Assembly: GCA_946886065.1 (NCBI GenBank)
Contig: CAMPHU010000097.1
Span: 1-15,985 of the forward strand
Reading direction: 5' to 3'
DNA from: an uncultured Massilia sp.
GTDB taxonomy: Bacteria; Pseudomonadota; Gammaproteobacteria; Burkholderiales; Burkholderiaceae
DNA: 15,985 nt
Shown one piece after another: positions 1 to 7,803 of the stretch. The notes beneath the pieces were generated by a model. It did no database searches, was not told where the DNA came from, and worked only from the letters and a program-made list of their open reading frames with translations. How positions within the stretch are numbered: position 1 is the first letter of the stretch; each line of letters begins with the position of its first letter. The translations under genes and the position numbers were made by a program.

Positions 1-1389
1 ATCCAGCGCCTGTCGTCGGGCCTGCGCATCAACAGCGCCAAGGACGACGCTGCCGGCCTCGCGATCTCGGACCGCATGAACTCGCAGATCCGCGGCATGA
101 ACCAGGCGACCCGCAACGCGAACGACGGCGTGTCGATGGCCCAAACCGCTGAAGGCGCCCTGTCGAGCTCGGGCGACATCCTGCAGCGTATCCGTGAACT
201 GGCAGTGCAGTCGTCGAACTCGTCGAACTCGGCCAGCGACCGCAAGGCCCTGCAGACCGAAGTGACCCAGCTGACCTCGGAACTGAACCGTATCGCCGGC
301 ACCACCGAATTCAACGGCCAGAAGCTGCTGGACGGCACCATGGGCACCGCGAACTTCCAGGTCGGCGCCAACGCAGGCCAGCTGATCTCGATGACCGGTT
401 CGAACTTCACCACCTCGACCTACGGCAACAACCGTCTGGACGGCGTCGCGTCGCCGGTGGCTGCAACCGGTGCGACCAACGGCGTCACTGCCGGCACCCT
501 GACCATCAACGGCTCGACCGGCTCGAAGGATGTCAACGTCGCTTCCAACGCCTCGGCGAAAGATGTTGCAGCCCTGATCAACGGCAAGAGCGGCGACACC
601 GGCGTGACCGCGGAAGCCAAGACCCAGGCCTTCGTGGACGGCACTGTCGGCCAGTCGTACACCGTGGACGTGATCTCGGACAACAAGACCGACAAAGTGA
701 CGGTCTCGTTCAAGCTCGAATCCGACGACGCCAACGGCTGGGCCTCCGCAGTCAGCGCGTTCAACGCCCAGTCCGCCAAGACCGGCGTGACCGCATCGTA
801 CGACTCGGCCCTCGGCGGCCTGAAGCTGACCAACTCCAGCGGCGAAAACATCAACCTGAAGAACACGTCGGCAGGCACCGGCCTGACCGCCGCCGGCTAC
901 AACGCCGCCGGCACCGCCGCCACCGCCTCGCAGGCCCTGACCGCGGCAGGCGCGCAGGAAGTCACCGTGGCCGGCAAGCTCACCATGGACTCGGAGCAGA
1001 GCTTCTCGGTGGTCGACGGTTCGGGCTTCGACCTCGCCAACGCAGGTGCCGGCGCAGGTGCATCGAAACTGGAATCGGTCGCCAAGCTGGACATCAGCAC
1101 CTTCGACGGCGCACAAAAGGCCATCAAGACCGCCGACGCGGCCCTGGGCCTGGTGAACAGCCAGCGCGCGCAATACGGCGCACTGCAGTCGCGCTTCGAA
1201 TCGGCGATCTCGAACCTGCAGTCGTCGACCGAGAACCTGTCGGCATCGCGCAGCCGCATCGTCGACACCGACTTCGCTGCTGAAACCGCGAAAATGACCC
1301 GCGGCCAGATCCTGCAGCAAGCTGGTACCTCGATGCTGGCCCAGGCGAACTCGCTGCCGAACGGCGTCCTGTCGCTCCTGCGTGGTTAA
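1..1389 (+). CDS. fliC: Flagellin, 5'-truncated by the window edge
   Basis: Major filament subunit, exported by the flagellar type III apparatus and polymerised under the FliD cap. The frame is open from base 1; the first residues read [20 protein letters not shown], the classic flagellin D0/D1 N-terminal signature. About 28 residues plus the start codon should therefore lie upstream of the window. An in-frame ATG at 76 is internal and not the start. The conserved N-terminal part covers roughly the first 140 visible residues. The central variable region includes a Flagellin_IN-like stretch ([14 protein letters not shown] onward, bases about 500-620). The C-terminal D1/D0 part ends in the typical [12 protein letters not shown]. 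Visible length is 462 aa, so the whole protein is near 490 aa. A strong terminator follows. The symbol fliC is used generically; some relatives call it fliC1, flaA or hag. Confidence 0.96.
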   Translation: MQRLSSGLRINSAKDDAAGLAISDRMNSQIRGMNQATRNANDGVSMAQTAEGALSSSGDILQRIRELAVQSSNSSNSASDRKALQTEVTQLTSELNRIAGTTEFNGQKLLDGTMGTANFQVGANAGQLISMTGSNFTTSTYGNNRLDGVASPVAATGATNGVTAGTLTINGSTGSKDVNVASNASAKDVAALINGKSGDTGVTAEAKTQAFVDGTVGQSYTVDVISDNKTDKVTVSFKLESDDANGWASAVSAFNAQSAKTGVTASYDSALGGLKLTNSSGENINLKNTSAGTGLTAAGYNAAGTAATASQALTAAGAQEVTVAGKLTMDSEQSFSVVDGSGFDLANAGAGAGASKLESVAKLDISTFDGAQKAIKTADAALGLVNSQRAQYGALQSRFESAISNLQSSTENLSASRSRIVDTDFAAETAKMTRGQILQQAGTSMLAQANSLPNGVLSLLRG

Positions 1390-1426
1390 TCCCCGGACTA
1401 GCTAGTCCATCCGTGTTGTAAAACGG

Positions 1427-1461
1427 ATCCTCGGTTGAAGAAATTCAGCCGAGGATTTTTT
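1427..1461 (+). terminator. Intrinsic terminator of the flagellin gene
   Basis: A 13-bp stem pairs ATCCTCGGTTGAA (1427-1439) with TTCAGCCGAGGAT (1444-1456), with a single G-T wobble. A GAAA tetraloop (1440-1443) closes it and a run of six T residues follows (1456-1461). This is a textbook rho-independent terminator 37 bp after the flagellin stop. It separates the highly expressed filament gene from flaG, whose start is only 14 bp further on, so flaG is probably read by partial read-through. Confidence 0.93.
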
Positions 1462-1475
1462 GCTAGGGAAGTCAC

Positions 1476-1832
1476 ATGAACATCCAATCGCTAGGTTCAC
1501 CCGTGGCGTCGCGACTGGAAGAGCGCTCGCTTCCTGCGCTCGAACAGCAAAACGCACAGCCCGCCAAAGCCGTCCAAGCCGCCGGCGCACCGGAGGCCGC
1601 CCAGCCTTCGCGCGAGGAGCTCACCGACGCGGTGCGCAAGATCAACGAGGGCATGAAGTCCTCGGCGCAGAGCCTGGAATTCGCCATCGACGACGAGAGC
1701 AAGGAAATCGTGGTCAAGATCATCGACCAGCACACCCGCGAAGTGGTGCGCCAGATCCCCTCCGTCGAAGCGCTCGAGATCGCCAAGTCGATCGACAAGA
1801 TGCGCGGTCTCCTGATCAGCCAGACGGCCTGA
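1476..1832 (+). CDS. flaG: FlaG family flagellar protein
   Basis: A small cytoplasmic flagellar accessory protein of 118 aa, the usual FlaG size. The N-terminal 45 residues are low-complexity and rich in Ala, Pro and Gln. The conserved FlaG domain occupies about residues 48-116 and contains INEGMKSSAQSLEFAIDD, followed by VVKIIDQHTREVVRQIPSVE, the family hallmark. The ATG at 1476 is preceded by an AGGGAAG Shine-Dalgarno-like sequence (1465-1471). In relatives FlaG influences filament length or assembly, but its biochemical role is not settled. It lies between flagellin and fliD, the standard position. Immediately after it a GC-rich hairpin (1855-1872) and a sigma-28 promoter separate it from fliD. 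Confidence 0.93.
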   Translation: MNIQSLGSPVASRLEERSLPALEQQNAQPAKAVQAAGAPEAAQPSREELTDAVRKINEGMKSSAQSLEFAIDDESKEIVVKIIDQHTREVVRQIPSVEALEIAKSIDKMRGLLISQTA

Positions 1833-1854
1833 TCGCCGTTGGCGCCTTCAATAT

Positions 1855-1872
1855 GCGCTCCCTCGGGAGCGC
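1855..1872 (+). terminator. GC-rich hairpin after flaG, weak terminator candidate
   Basis: GCGCTCCC (1855-1862) and GGGAGCGC (1865-1872) form a perfect inverted repeat, folding as a 7-bp stem with a CTCG tetraloop. It starts 22 bp after the flaG stop. No T-run follows (TGCTGTTGC), so it may be a pause site, an RNA-stability hairpin or a weak terminator rather than a strong one. Confidence 0.45.
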
Positions 1873-1954
1873 TGCTGTTGCACGCCTGTCATCCTTCCTT
1901 GTCGTCCTGTCATCGCCCTCTTCAACTATTTGAATAGGGACACATTTCCCGCTC

Positions 1955-1981
1955 TTAAGTCCGGTTTGCTTCTGTCGATAA
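1955..1981 (+). promoter_or_regulatory. Sigma-28 (FliA) promoter for fliD operon
   Basis: TTAA (1955-1958), a 15-bp spacer, then GTCGATAA (1974-1981). The known FliA consensus is TAAA-N15-GCCGATAA, so each element has one mismatch and the spacing is exact. Transcription would start near 1988, giving a leader of about 28 nt before the fliD start codon. This fits fliD and the genes behind it being late (class III) flagellar genes. The -10 element is overlapped by a perfect inverted repeat (1976-1996), listed separately. Confidence 0.85.
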
Positions 1982-1996
1982 TGACTTACATTATCG
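1976..1996. repeat. Perfect 8-bp inverted repeat over the fliD -10 element
   Basis: CGATAATG (1976-1983), loop ACTTA, CATTATCG (1989-1996). The left arm shares six bases with the sigma-28 -10 box and the right arm lies where the transcript begins. It could be a repressor site, a feature of the melted promoter, or chance. It is directly visible; its function is unknown. Confidence 0.5.
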
Positions 1997-2015
1997 CTTT
2001 CACGGGAGAAACAAA

Positions 2016-4664
2016 GTGGGCATCAGTTCATCCGGCATTGGTTCCGGCCTCGACGTCGACGGCATCATCGCGAAGCTGATGCAGGCCGAAGCGGCGCCGC
2101 TCGCCAACTTCGACAAGAAGGCAGCCCTTCTGCAGGCGCGCATGGGCGCGCTCGGCAAGGTCGGCGCCGCCGTGGGCGCCTTCCAGGGCGCCCTGACCGC
2201 TCTCAATTCTTCCTCGACCTTCAGCGCACTGAGCAGCACATCGAGCAACAAGGACGTCTTGTCGGGCACCGCCGGCGCGGGCGCCGTCGCGGGCAAGTAC
2301 AAGATCAACGTGAGCCAGCTGGCCTCGGCCCAGAGCCTGACCACCGCCGGCCGCGCCAGCATGAGCGCGACCATCGGTTCGGGCGCCAAGACCACCCTGA
2401 CTTTCCAGTTCGGCAGCATCAGCGGCGGCAACTTCGGCGTGGCCGGCAGCGCGCTGGCCCCGTCCATCGCCAGCGGCGGCATCAGCAACGGCTCGCTGTC
2501 GATCAACGGCACCGCCATCACCACCAGCACGGCCACCCGCAGCGCGGCCCAGCTCGCAGAGGCGATCAACGCCAAGAGCGACACCACCGGCGTGACCGCC
2601 AAGGCCAATCCGGCGACCAGTGCCGCCAACCTGTTCGCCGGCTTCGCCAGCGTCAGCGTCGACGCCGGCGAAAGCTATGGGCTGACCGTGGGCGGGGTGC
2701 AGGTGCTTTCCCACACCGACAGCGCCAACCCGCTGGACGCCGCCGCCATCGACGCGGCCCTGGCCAGCGGCAGCGTCAGCGCGGCGCTGGCCGCCGCCAA
2801 CATCACCGTCAGCGGCAGCGCCGCCGGCAAGGACCTGCAATTCACCGCGGCCGACGGTTCCAACCTGACCGTGACCGAGGCCGTGACCGGCACCGTCGAC
2901 GGCGGTATCGCCGGCGCCGCGCCGAACACCGGTTCGAGCGTGACCACGACCGCCGGCGTCACCCTGAGCTCGGCCGACGGCGAACAGATCCTGATCGGCG
3001 GCGCCAACCCGGCCGCCGCCGGCTTCACGGCCGGCAGCGCCGGCAGCTACCTGGGCGGCGCCGCCTTCGTGCAGGACGGCGCGCAGGCCAGCGGCACCGT
3101 GACCCTGGACGCCGGCGACCAGTCGCTGCAAGGCATCCGCGACGCCATCAACAAGGCCAACATCGGCGTGACCGCGACCATCGTCTCGGACGGCGGCGAC
3201 AACCCCTACCACCTGGTGCTGACCTCGAACAAGACCGGCGCCAAGTCCTCGATGAAAATCGGCGTCGAGGGCGACAGCGGCCAGCCGCCGAATCCGGACA
3301 TCGCCGCCCTGCTCGGCCATGACCCGGGCGGCGTCCAGGGATTGACGCAGACCAGCGCGGCCCAGGACACCCTGCTGAACATGAACGGCATCGACATCCG
3401 CAGCAGCAGCACCACCGTCACCGAGGCCGTGCAGGGCGTGTCCCTGGACGTCACGGCGGTCGGCAGCGCGACCCTGAACGTCAGCCGCGACACCGCCTCG
3501 GTATCGGCCGCGGTCAACAACTTCGTCAAGGCGTACAACGAACTCAACAAGACGATCTCGGGCCTGACCGGCTACAACGCCGAGAACAAGACCGCCGGCG
3601 TGCTCCAGGGCGACGCCTCGGTGCGCTCGATCCAGAGCCAGCTGCGGCGCCAGCTCGGCGCCTCGGTCGAAGGCCTGGGCGGCAAGCTGACCACGCTCAG
3701 CCAGGTCGGCATCACCTTCCAGAAGGACGGCAGCCTGGCCGTCGATTCGAGCAAGCTGAACAAGGCCGTCACCGAGAACTTCAGCGAGATCGGCGGCCTG
3801 TTCGCAGCGATGGGCGCGGCCACCGACGGCATGATCAAGTTCGACAAGTCCGGTTCCGCCACCAAGCCGGGCACCTATGGCGTCAACATCACCAGCCTGG
3901 CGACCCAGGGCACCTTGACCAGCGCCGCCGCACTGTCGGGCTCGACCACGATCGCGGCCGGCACCACCTGGCGCATCACGCTCAACCAGACCGACCCTGT
4001 CACCGAAAGCAAGACCCAGGACATCGCGCTGGCCGCCGGCACCTATACCAACGATCAGCTGGCCTCCATGCTGCGCGCGGCGATCAACGGCAATTCCACC
4101 TTCGCGGGCGCCGGCGACACGGTCGAGGCCAAGGTCGACGGCGGCGGCCTGCTGTCGATCTCGTCGAGCAAGTACGGTTCGACCTCGAACATTGCCATCG
4201 CCACCGTCAGCGGCACCGACCCGGCCATCCTGTTCGGCGGCGCCGCGCCGCTGGTCGGCAAGGACGTCGAAGGCACGATCGGCGGCGTCGCCGCCAGCGG
4301 CAACGGCCAGGCCCTGACCGCCGCCGCGGGTTCGCCGGCCGAAGGCATCCAGCTCTCGATCACCGGCGGCGCCACCGGCGAGCGCGGCACCGTCAGCTTC
4401 TCGAAAGGCTTCGCCTTCGAGCTGACCAACCTGGCCGCCAGCTTCACCGGCAAGGGCAGCCTGCTGACCAGCAAGACGGACGGGCTGAACGTCACGCTCA
4501 AGGCCGTCAACACGCAGAAAGACCAGTTCAATTCGCGCCTGGAAGGCATCGAAAAACGTTACCGGGCCCAGTTCACGGCGCTCGACACCGCGCTGATGTC
4601 GATGCAGTCGACCTCGGCCTACCTGACCCAGCAGCTTGCGGCGCTCAGCGCCAACGCAGGCTAA
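2016..4664 (+). CDS. fliD: Flagellar hook-associated protein 2 (filament cap) FliD
   Basis: The filament-capping protein that sits at the distal end of the flagellum and guides flagellin folding. GTG start at 2016, preceded by GGGAG (2004-2008). At 882 aa it is much longer than many family members (roughly 450-700 aa). The FliD N-terminal domain spans about residues 5-110 and begins GISSSGIGSGLDVDGIIAKL. Flagellin_IN-like stretches lie around residues 162-195 and 370-410, and a third, weaker one near 675-725. The FliD C-terminal domain starts near residue 497 (SVSAAVNNFVKAYNELN) and ends with a helical region around 835-880 (KDQFNSRLEGIEKRYRAQF). An apparent insertion at about 605-830 splits the C-terminal domain and carries a repeat of an N-terminal motif. 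It is followed after 25 bp by fliS. The sigma-28 promoter upstream predicts late expression. Confidence 0.95.
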   Translation: MGISSSGIGSGLDVDGIIAKLMQAEAAPLANFDKKAALLQARMGALGKVGAAVGAFQGALTALNSSSTFSALSSTSSNKDVLSGTAGAGAVAGKYKINVSQLASAQSLTTAGRASMSATIGSGAKTTLTFQFGSISGGNFGVAGSALAPSIASGGISNGSLSINGTAITTSTATRSAAQLAEAINAKSDTTGVTAKANPATSAANLFAGFASVSVDAGESYGLTVGGVQVLSHTDSANPLDAAAIDAALASGSVSAALAAANITVSGSAAGKDLQFTAADGSNLTVTEAVTGTVDGGIAGAAPNTGSSVTTTAGVTLSSADGEQILIGGANPAAAGFTAGSAGSYLGGAAFVQDGAQASGTVTLDAGDQSLQGIRDAINKANIGVTATIVSDGGDNPYHLVLTSNKTGAKSSMKIGVEGDSGQPPNPDIAALLGHDPGGVQGLTQTSAAQDTLLNMNGIDIRSSSTTVTEAVQGVSLDVTAVGSATLNVSRDTASVSAAVNNFVKAYNELNKTISGLTGYNAENKTAGVLQGDASVRSIQSQLRRQLGASVEGLGGKLTTLSQVGITFQKDGSLAVDSSKLNKAVTENFSEIGGLFAAMGAATDGMIKFDKSGSATKPGTYGVNITSLATQGTLTSAAALSGSTTIAAGTTWRITLNQTDPVTESKTQDIALAAGTYTNDQLASMLRAAINGNSTFAGAGDTVEAKVDGGGLLSISSSKYGSTSNIAIATVSGTDPAILFGGAAPLVGKDVEGTIGGVAASGNGQALTAAAGSPAEGIQLSITGGATGERGTVSFSKGFAFELTNLAASFTGKGSLLTSKTDGLNVTLKAVNTQKDQFNSRLEGIEKRYRAQFTALDTALMSMQSTSAYLTQQLAALSANAG

Positions 4665-4689
4665 TCTTACGCAACACCTGGAGAACACC

Positions 4690-5157
4690 ATGTTTGGAAC
4701 CATGCAACGCGGCGTCGGCGCCTATGCGAAAGTCGGTCTCGAGACCGGCGTGGCGGCAGCTTCCCCACACAAGCTGATCATCATGCTGTACGACGGCGCG
4801 ATGGTCGCGCTGCTCAGCGCGATCAACAACATGAAGGGGACCAACGGCGCGGCCAATGTGGCGGCCAAGGGCGCCTCGATCTCGAAGGCGATCACGATCA
4901 TCGACAACGGCCTGCGCGCCTCGCTCGACAAGGCGGCCGGCGGCGAGATCGCCCAGAATCTGGACGCGCTGTACGACTACATGAGCCGCCGCCTGCTGCA
5001 GGCCAACATCAAGAACGACGTCGCCGCGGTCGAGGAAGTCCACGGCCTGATGTCGGACCTGCGCGAAGCCTGGGTGGCGATCGGCGAGACCAACGGGCAG
5101 CCTGCCGCCCCTGCCGTGCCGGCAATGCAGCAGAAGCCCACCCTGGTAAGCGTATGA
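4690..5157 (+). CDS. fliS: Flagellar export chaperone FliS
   Basis: A cytoplasmic chaperone that binds the C-terminal D0 region of flagellin and keeps it unpolymerised until export. 155 aa with the FliS fold throughout. The characteristic N-terminal GAYAKVGLETGVAAASPHKL and LIIMLYDGAMVAL region covers about residues 10-40, and the helical core NLDALYDYMSRRLLQANI lies near 95-115. The last 20 residues are an Ala/Pro/Gln-rich tail. The start chosen is the ATG at 4690, with TGGAG (4679-4683) at good spacing; an open frame continues upstream into fliD but does not look like FliS. It lies 25 bp after fliD, and its TGA overlaps an ATG of the next gene by four bases (ATGA), indicating coupled translation with the fliT-like gene. 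Confidence 0.94.
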   Translation: MFGTMQRGVGAYAKVGLETGVAAASPHKLIIMLYDGAMVALLSAINNMKGTNGAANVAAKGASISKAITIIDNGLRASLDKAAGGEIAQNLDALYDYMSRRLLQANIKNDVAAVEEVHGLMSDLREAWVAIGETNGQPAAPAVPAMQQKPTLVSV

Positions 5158-5165
5158 GGTTGATG

Positions 5166-5492
5166 ATGATGACCGGACAAGAAGTCGTTTCCGTCTACGA
5201 GACCATGGTCGGCATCACCGACCGCATGCTGGACGCCGCCGCCGCGAGCGACTGGGACCGCCTGACCGAGCTGGAACAGGAGTGCGCCGCCTGCGTGCGC
5301 CGCCTGCGCGAGAACGAAGGCGCGCAGCCGCTGGCCGGCCAGGAGCGCGTGCGCAAGGTCAACGCGATCCGCAAGATGCTCGACGCCGACCGCCAGATCC
5401 GCGACCTCACCACCCCGTGGATGGCGCGCCTGTCGGCCCTGATCAGCAACACCACGACCGAACGCCGCGTCGCGCGCGCCTACGGCGTCTGA
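5166..5492 (+). CDS. fliT: FliT-like flagellar protein (FliD export chaperone)
   Basis: A small helical protein of 108 aa, in the size range and position of FliT, the export chaperone of the cap protein FliD. It reads as charged amphipathic helices throughout (EVVSVYETMVGITDRMLDAA; WDRLTELEQECAACVRRLRE; VNAIRKMLDADRQIRDLT), typical of this poorly conserved family. Identification rests mainly on the fliD-fliS-fliT order plus this helical pattern. Three ATG codons run in tandem at 5163, 5166 and 5169, and another at 5154 overlaps the fliS stop. The GAGG at 5156-5159 is best spaced for 5166 or 5169, so 5166 is chosen; starting at 5154 would add four residues. In enterics FliT also damps the flagellar master regulator, which cannot be assumed here. 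Confidence 0.82.
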   Translation: MMTGQEVVSVYETMVGITDRMLDAAAASDWDRLTELEQECAACVRRLRENEGAQPLAGQERVRKVNAIRKMLDADRQIRDLTTPWMARLSALISNTTTERRVARAYGV

Positions 5493-5515
5493 GGCCGTCC
5501 CGGCCTGACTGAGGG

Positions 5516-6625
5516 ATGCTGCCGCGCGAGCTGGTTTCCGCCGTCACCCGGGTCAATCCGGGGCAGCCGCTCGAGCAGGCCGCCGATCCGCGCCAGCAGG
5601 CTTTCCAGCGCGCCGTCGCCCCCCTGCTGGGCAAGGCCATCCACGGCGAAGTGCTCGCCAAACTGACCGACGGCAGCTTCGTGGTCAAGGTGGCCGACAT
5701 CCCGGCCCGCATGCAGCTGCCGCCCGGCGCCCAGGTCGGCGCCAACGTCCCCCTTACCCTCGTTTCCCTCCAGCCGCGCGCCACCTTCCAGGTCGGCGCC
5801 CAGGCGGCCAGCGCCTTCACCGAGGCCGGTCCGCCGCTGCCGGAGGGCGCCGATCCGTCCACCGCCCCGCTGGCCTACCGCGAAAGCGCGCCGGCCGGCC
5901 GCGCGGCGGCCCTGCTGGCCCAGGCGGGCGCCAACGCCACCCAGGCCTTCGCGGCCGGGACCGAAGCCCTCAACACCACACTGAGCCCGGCCGGCGAGGC
6001 CATCGCCAAGGTACTGGCCGCCGCCGGCAAGGCGGACACGCCCATGGCCGGCCTGGTCGGGCGCACGCCGGTGGTGGCCAGCCCCGCGGCCGATCCCGGC
6101 GCCATCGCCCAGGGCCTGCAGCAGGCCGTCGGCAAGAGCGGGCTGTTCTACGAATCGCATGTCGCCGAATGGGCGCAGGGCGCGCGCGCGTTGGCCGAGC
6201 TGGCCGGCGAGCCGCAGCAGCAGGCCGCCCAGGCGGGGAACCGCCCGCAGGCCGGCGATCCCGCCACCGCCCAGTTCATCAACCTGCAGCTGGCGACCCA
6301 GGAGCAGGCCCGGCTCAGCTGGCAGGGCCAGCTGTGGCCGGGCCAGGAGATGGAATGGGACGTGCGGCGCGACGACGGGCACCAGGGGGCGGAGGCCGAA
6401 GGAGGCGTCTGGCACAGCCGCCTGCGCCTGCGTTTTCCCGAGCTGGGCGAACTCGACGCCAGCCTGAGCCTGGCCGGCGGCGTCCTGCAGCTGCGTTTCG
6501 CCACCGGCAGCGAAGACACCGCGGCCCTGCTGCGCCGCCACGCGCCGGCACTGGCCGCCGCGCTGGACGCGGTGGGCACGCCGCTGGGCGGCTTCGACGC
6601 CCGCCCCGGAGCCGCCGATGGGTGA
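5516..6625 (+). CDS. FliK-family flagellar hook-length control-like protein
   Basis: 369 aa. The last ~95 residues (about 275-362) match the Flg_hook C-terminal domain of FliK: LSWQGQLWPGQEMEWDVRR, the LRLRFPELGELDASLSLAGG core, then LQLRFATGSEDTAALLRRH. An upstream helix with GLFYESHVAEWAQG (near residue 210) is also typical of FliK proteins. The N-terminal part has a small beta-rich segment (GEVLAKLTDGSFVVKVADIP) followed by an Ala/Gly/Pro-rich linker. It is shorter and less polar than a standard ruler FliK, so it may be a second FliK paralogue rather than the hook ruler; the main fliK usually sits in another flagellar cluster. Start: an in-frame stop lies at 5510-5512, making the ATG at 5516 the first possible start, but the GAGGG touches it with no spacer. 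It overlaps the next gene by 8 bp. Confidence 0.85.
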   Translation: MLPRELVSAVTRVNPGQPLEQAADPRQQAFQRAVAPLLGKAIHGEVLAKLTDGSFVVKVADIPARMQLPPGAQVGANVPLTLVSLQPRATFQVGAQAASAFTEAGPPLPEGADPSTAPLAYRESAPAGRAAALLAQAGANATQAFAAGTEALNTTLSPAGEAIAKVLAAAGKADTPMAGLVGRTPVVASPAADPGAIAQGLQQAVGKSGLFYESHVAEWAQGARALAELAGEPQQQAAQAGNRPQAGDPATAQFINLQLATQEQARLSWQGQLWPGQEMEWDVRRDDGHQGAEAEGGVWHSRLRLRFPELGELDASLSLAGGVLQLRFATGSEDTAALLRRHAPALAAALDAVGTPLGGFDARPGAADG

Positions 6626-6968
6626 GGAAGGCAAGCGGCGCCAGAGCGCCGTTGCCCTCGCCTACGGCGCCGGCGACGCGGCGCCCAAGGTCGTGGCCAA
6701 GGGCCAGGGGCTGGTGGCGGAGAAGATCATGGCGCGCGCCCGGGAAGCCGGCGTGTTCGTGCACGAGTCGAAGGAACTGGTGTCGCTGCTGATGCAGGTG
6801 GACCTGGACCGCGAGATCCCGCCGGCCCTGTATCGGGCGATTGCGGAACTGTTGGCCTGGTTATATCATATCGAGTCGGCGCAAAAGAATGGAGGGCTTG
6901 TCCCTTCCGCACCTGATCCGGCAGCCCACCTCGAACCCGTGGCAAGGACACCTGGCAGCAATGAATAA
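6618..6968 (+). CDS. FlhB C-terminal-domain-like protein (FlhX type)
   Basis: 116 aa corresponding to only the cytoplasmic tail of the export-gate protein FlhB (the FlhB/YscU/EscU family). The conserved run AVALAYG...AAPKVVAKGQGLVAEKI, then AREAGVFVHESKELVSLL and EIPPALYRAIAELLAWLYHI, spans residues 11-88. The membrane domain is absent. The NPTH autocleavage motif that precedes VAL.Y in full-length FlhB is also absent; RRQS stands there instead. It thus resembles a naturally pre-cut FlhB C-fragment such as the FlhX proteins described in some flagellated bacteria, which can substitute for that fragment in substrate switching. It overlaps the FliK-like gene upstream (6618-6625) and the YcgR gene downstream (6961-6968), so translation is probably coupled. 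No signal or membrane segment is visible. Confidence 0.88.
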   Translation: MGEEGKRRQSAVALAYGAGDAAPKVVAKGQGLVAEKIMARAREAGVFVHESKELVSLLMQVDLDREIPPALYRAIAELLAWLYHIESAQKNGGLVPSAPDPAAHLEPVARTPGSNE

Positions 6969-7710
6969 CGCAGAACTGGAAAATTGGCATGACTATGAAG
7001 TCGGGTCGCGCCGCGAAATCGTGTCGCTGCTGCGCCAGATCGGCGAAAAGAACCAGCTGATCCGCATGCTGGTCAAGGGCGAGTCGGACGTGGCCGTCAC
7101 CTCGATCCTGGAAGTCGACGACGATACCGACACCGTGGTGCTGGACCGCTCGATCGACCCGCTGCAGAACGAGCGCATCGTGGCCGCCGGCAGCGTGCGC
7201 TGCGAAACCACGCTCGACAAGATCCGCATCCTGTTCACCGCCGAAGCCCTGGGCGAGACCAGCCACCGCGGCGGCATGGCGCTGCGCGCCGACATTCCCC
7301 CGACCCTGATCCGCCTGCAGCGGCGCGAGTACTACCGCATGGAGACGCCGGTGAGCAACCCGGTGCGCGCCCTGATCCCGCTGCCGCTGGAAATCGGCGG
7401 TGGCTCGGGCGTCTTCCCGCTGCACGACATCAGCGTGGGCGGCATCGCCATCCTCGACAACAAGCTCCAGCTGGACAATACGATCGGCCGGGTGATCGAG
7501 AACTGCCGCATCGAGCTGCCCGAGATCGGGCCGATCACGGCCTCGCTCCAGATCCGCAACTCGCTGGACCTGACCTTGCTGAACAACAAGACCAATCGGC
7601 GCCTGGGCTGCCAGTTCGTCGACATCTCGCGCGGCGCGCTGGCCGGCGTGCAGCGCTACATCACCAAGCTCGAACGCGAGCGCAACGCGCGCCTGGCCGG
7701 CCTGGCCTGA
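6961..7710 (+). CDS. ycgR: YcgR-type flagellar brake, c-di-GMP-binding PilZ protein
   Basis: 249 aa, close to E. coli YcgR (244 aa). The N-terminal YcgR domain covers about residues 10-115 and the C-terminal PilZ domain about 117-240. Both parts of the c-di-GMP binding signature are intact: the RxxxR arm (RREYYR, R122 and R126) and D156-x-S158-xx-G161 (DISVGG). Members of this family bind the motor when c-di-GMP rises and slow or bias rotation. The chosen ATG at 6961 overlaps the stop of the FlhB-like gene. An in-frame ATG at 6889 and a TTG at 6841 exist, but the extra residues do not resemble the family. The Shine-Dalgarno is poor (AAGGA, 12 nt upstream), consistent with coupling. The diguanylate cyclase downstream may supply its ligand. 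Confidence 0.9.
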   Translation: MNNAELENWHDYEVGSRREIVSLLRQIGEKNQLIRMLVKGESDVAVTSILEVDDDTDTVVLDRSIDPLQNERIVAAGSVRCETTLDKIRILFTAEALGETSHRGGMALRADIPPTLIRLQRREYYRMETPVSNPVRALIPLPLEIGGGSGVFPLHDISVGGIAILDNKLQLDNTIGRVIENCRIELPEIGPITASLQIRNSLDLTLLNNKTNRRLGCQFVDISRGALAGVQRYITKLERERNARLAGLA

Positions 7711-7732
7711 GGCGGAGCGCCGGTTCCTTTTT
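7711..7732 (+). terminator. Weak terminator-like hairpin after ycgR
   Basis: GGCG (7711-7714), loop GAG, CGCC (7718-7721), then GGTTCC and five T residues (7728-7732). The short stem and offset T-run make this weak; part of the transcription could continue into the diguanylate cyclase gene. Confidence 0.3.
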
Positions 7733-7803
7733 ACCAATGGGTGCTCTGCCCGGTTAATTCTTGGGCTACACTTGCGGGTATCTGCACCTGCCGACGCCCG
7801 CCG

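Noticed and set aside
2028..4703. 891-codon open frame antisense to fliD
   Set aside because: It is the complement of a GC3-rich gene; the product is low-complexity Gly/Ala/Arg/Val without any domain, and fliD itself is unmistakable.
6841..6960. N-terminal extension of the YcgR protein from TTG 6841 or ATG 6889
   Set aside because: The additional residues do not resemble YcgR, overlap the FlhB-like gene extensively and lack a good ribosome site.
7761..7790. TACACT (7767-7772) as a promoter for the PAS-GGDEF gene
   Set aside because: No acceptable -35 element lies 16-19 bp upstream; too weak to list as a feature.
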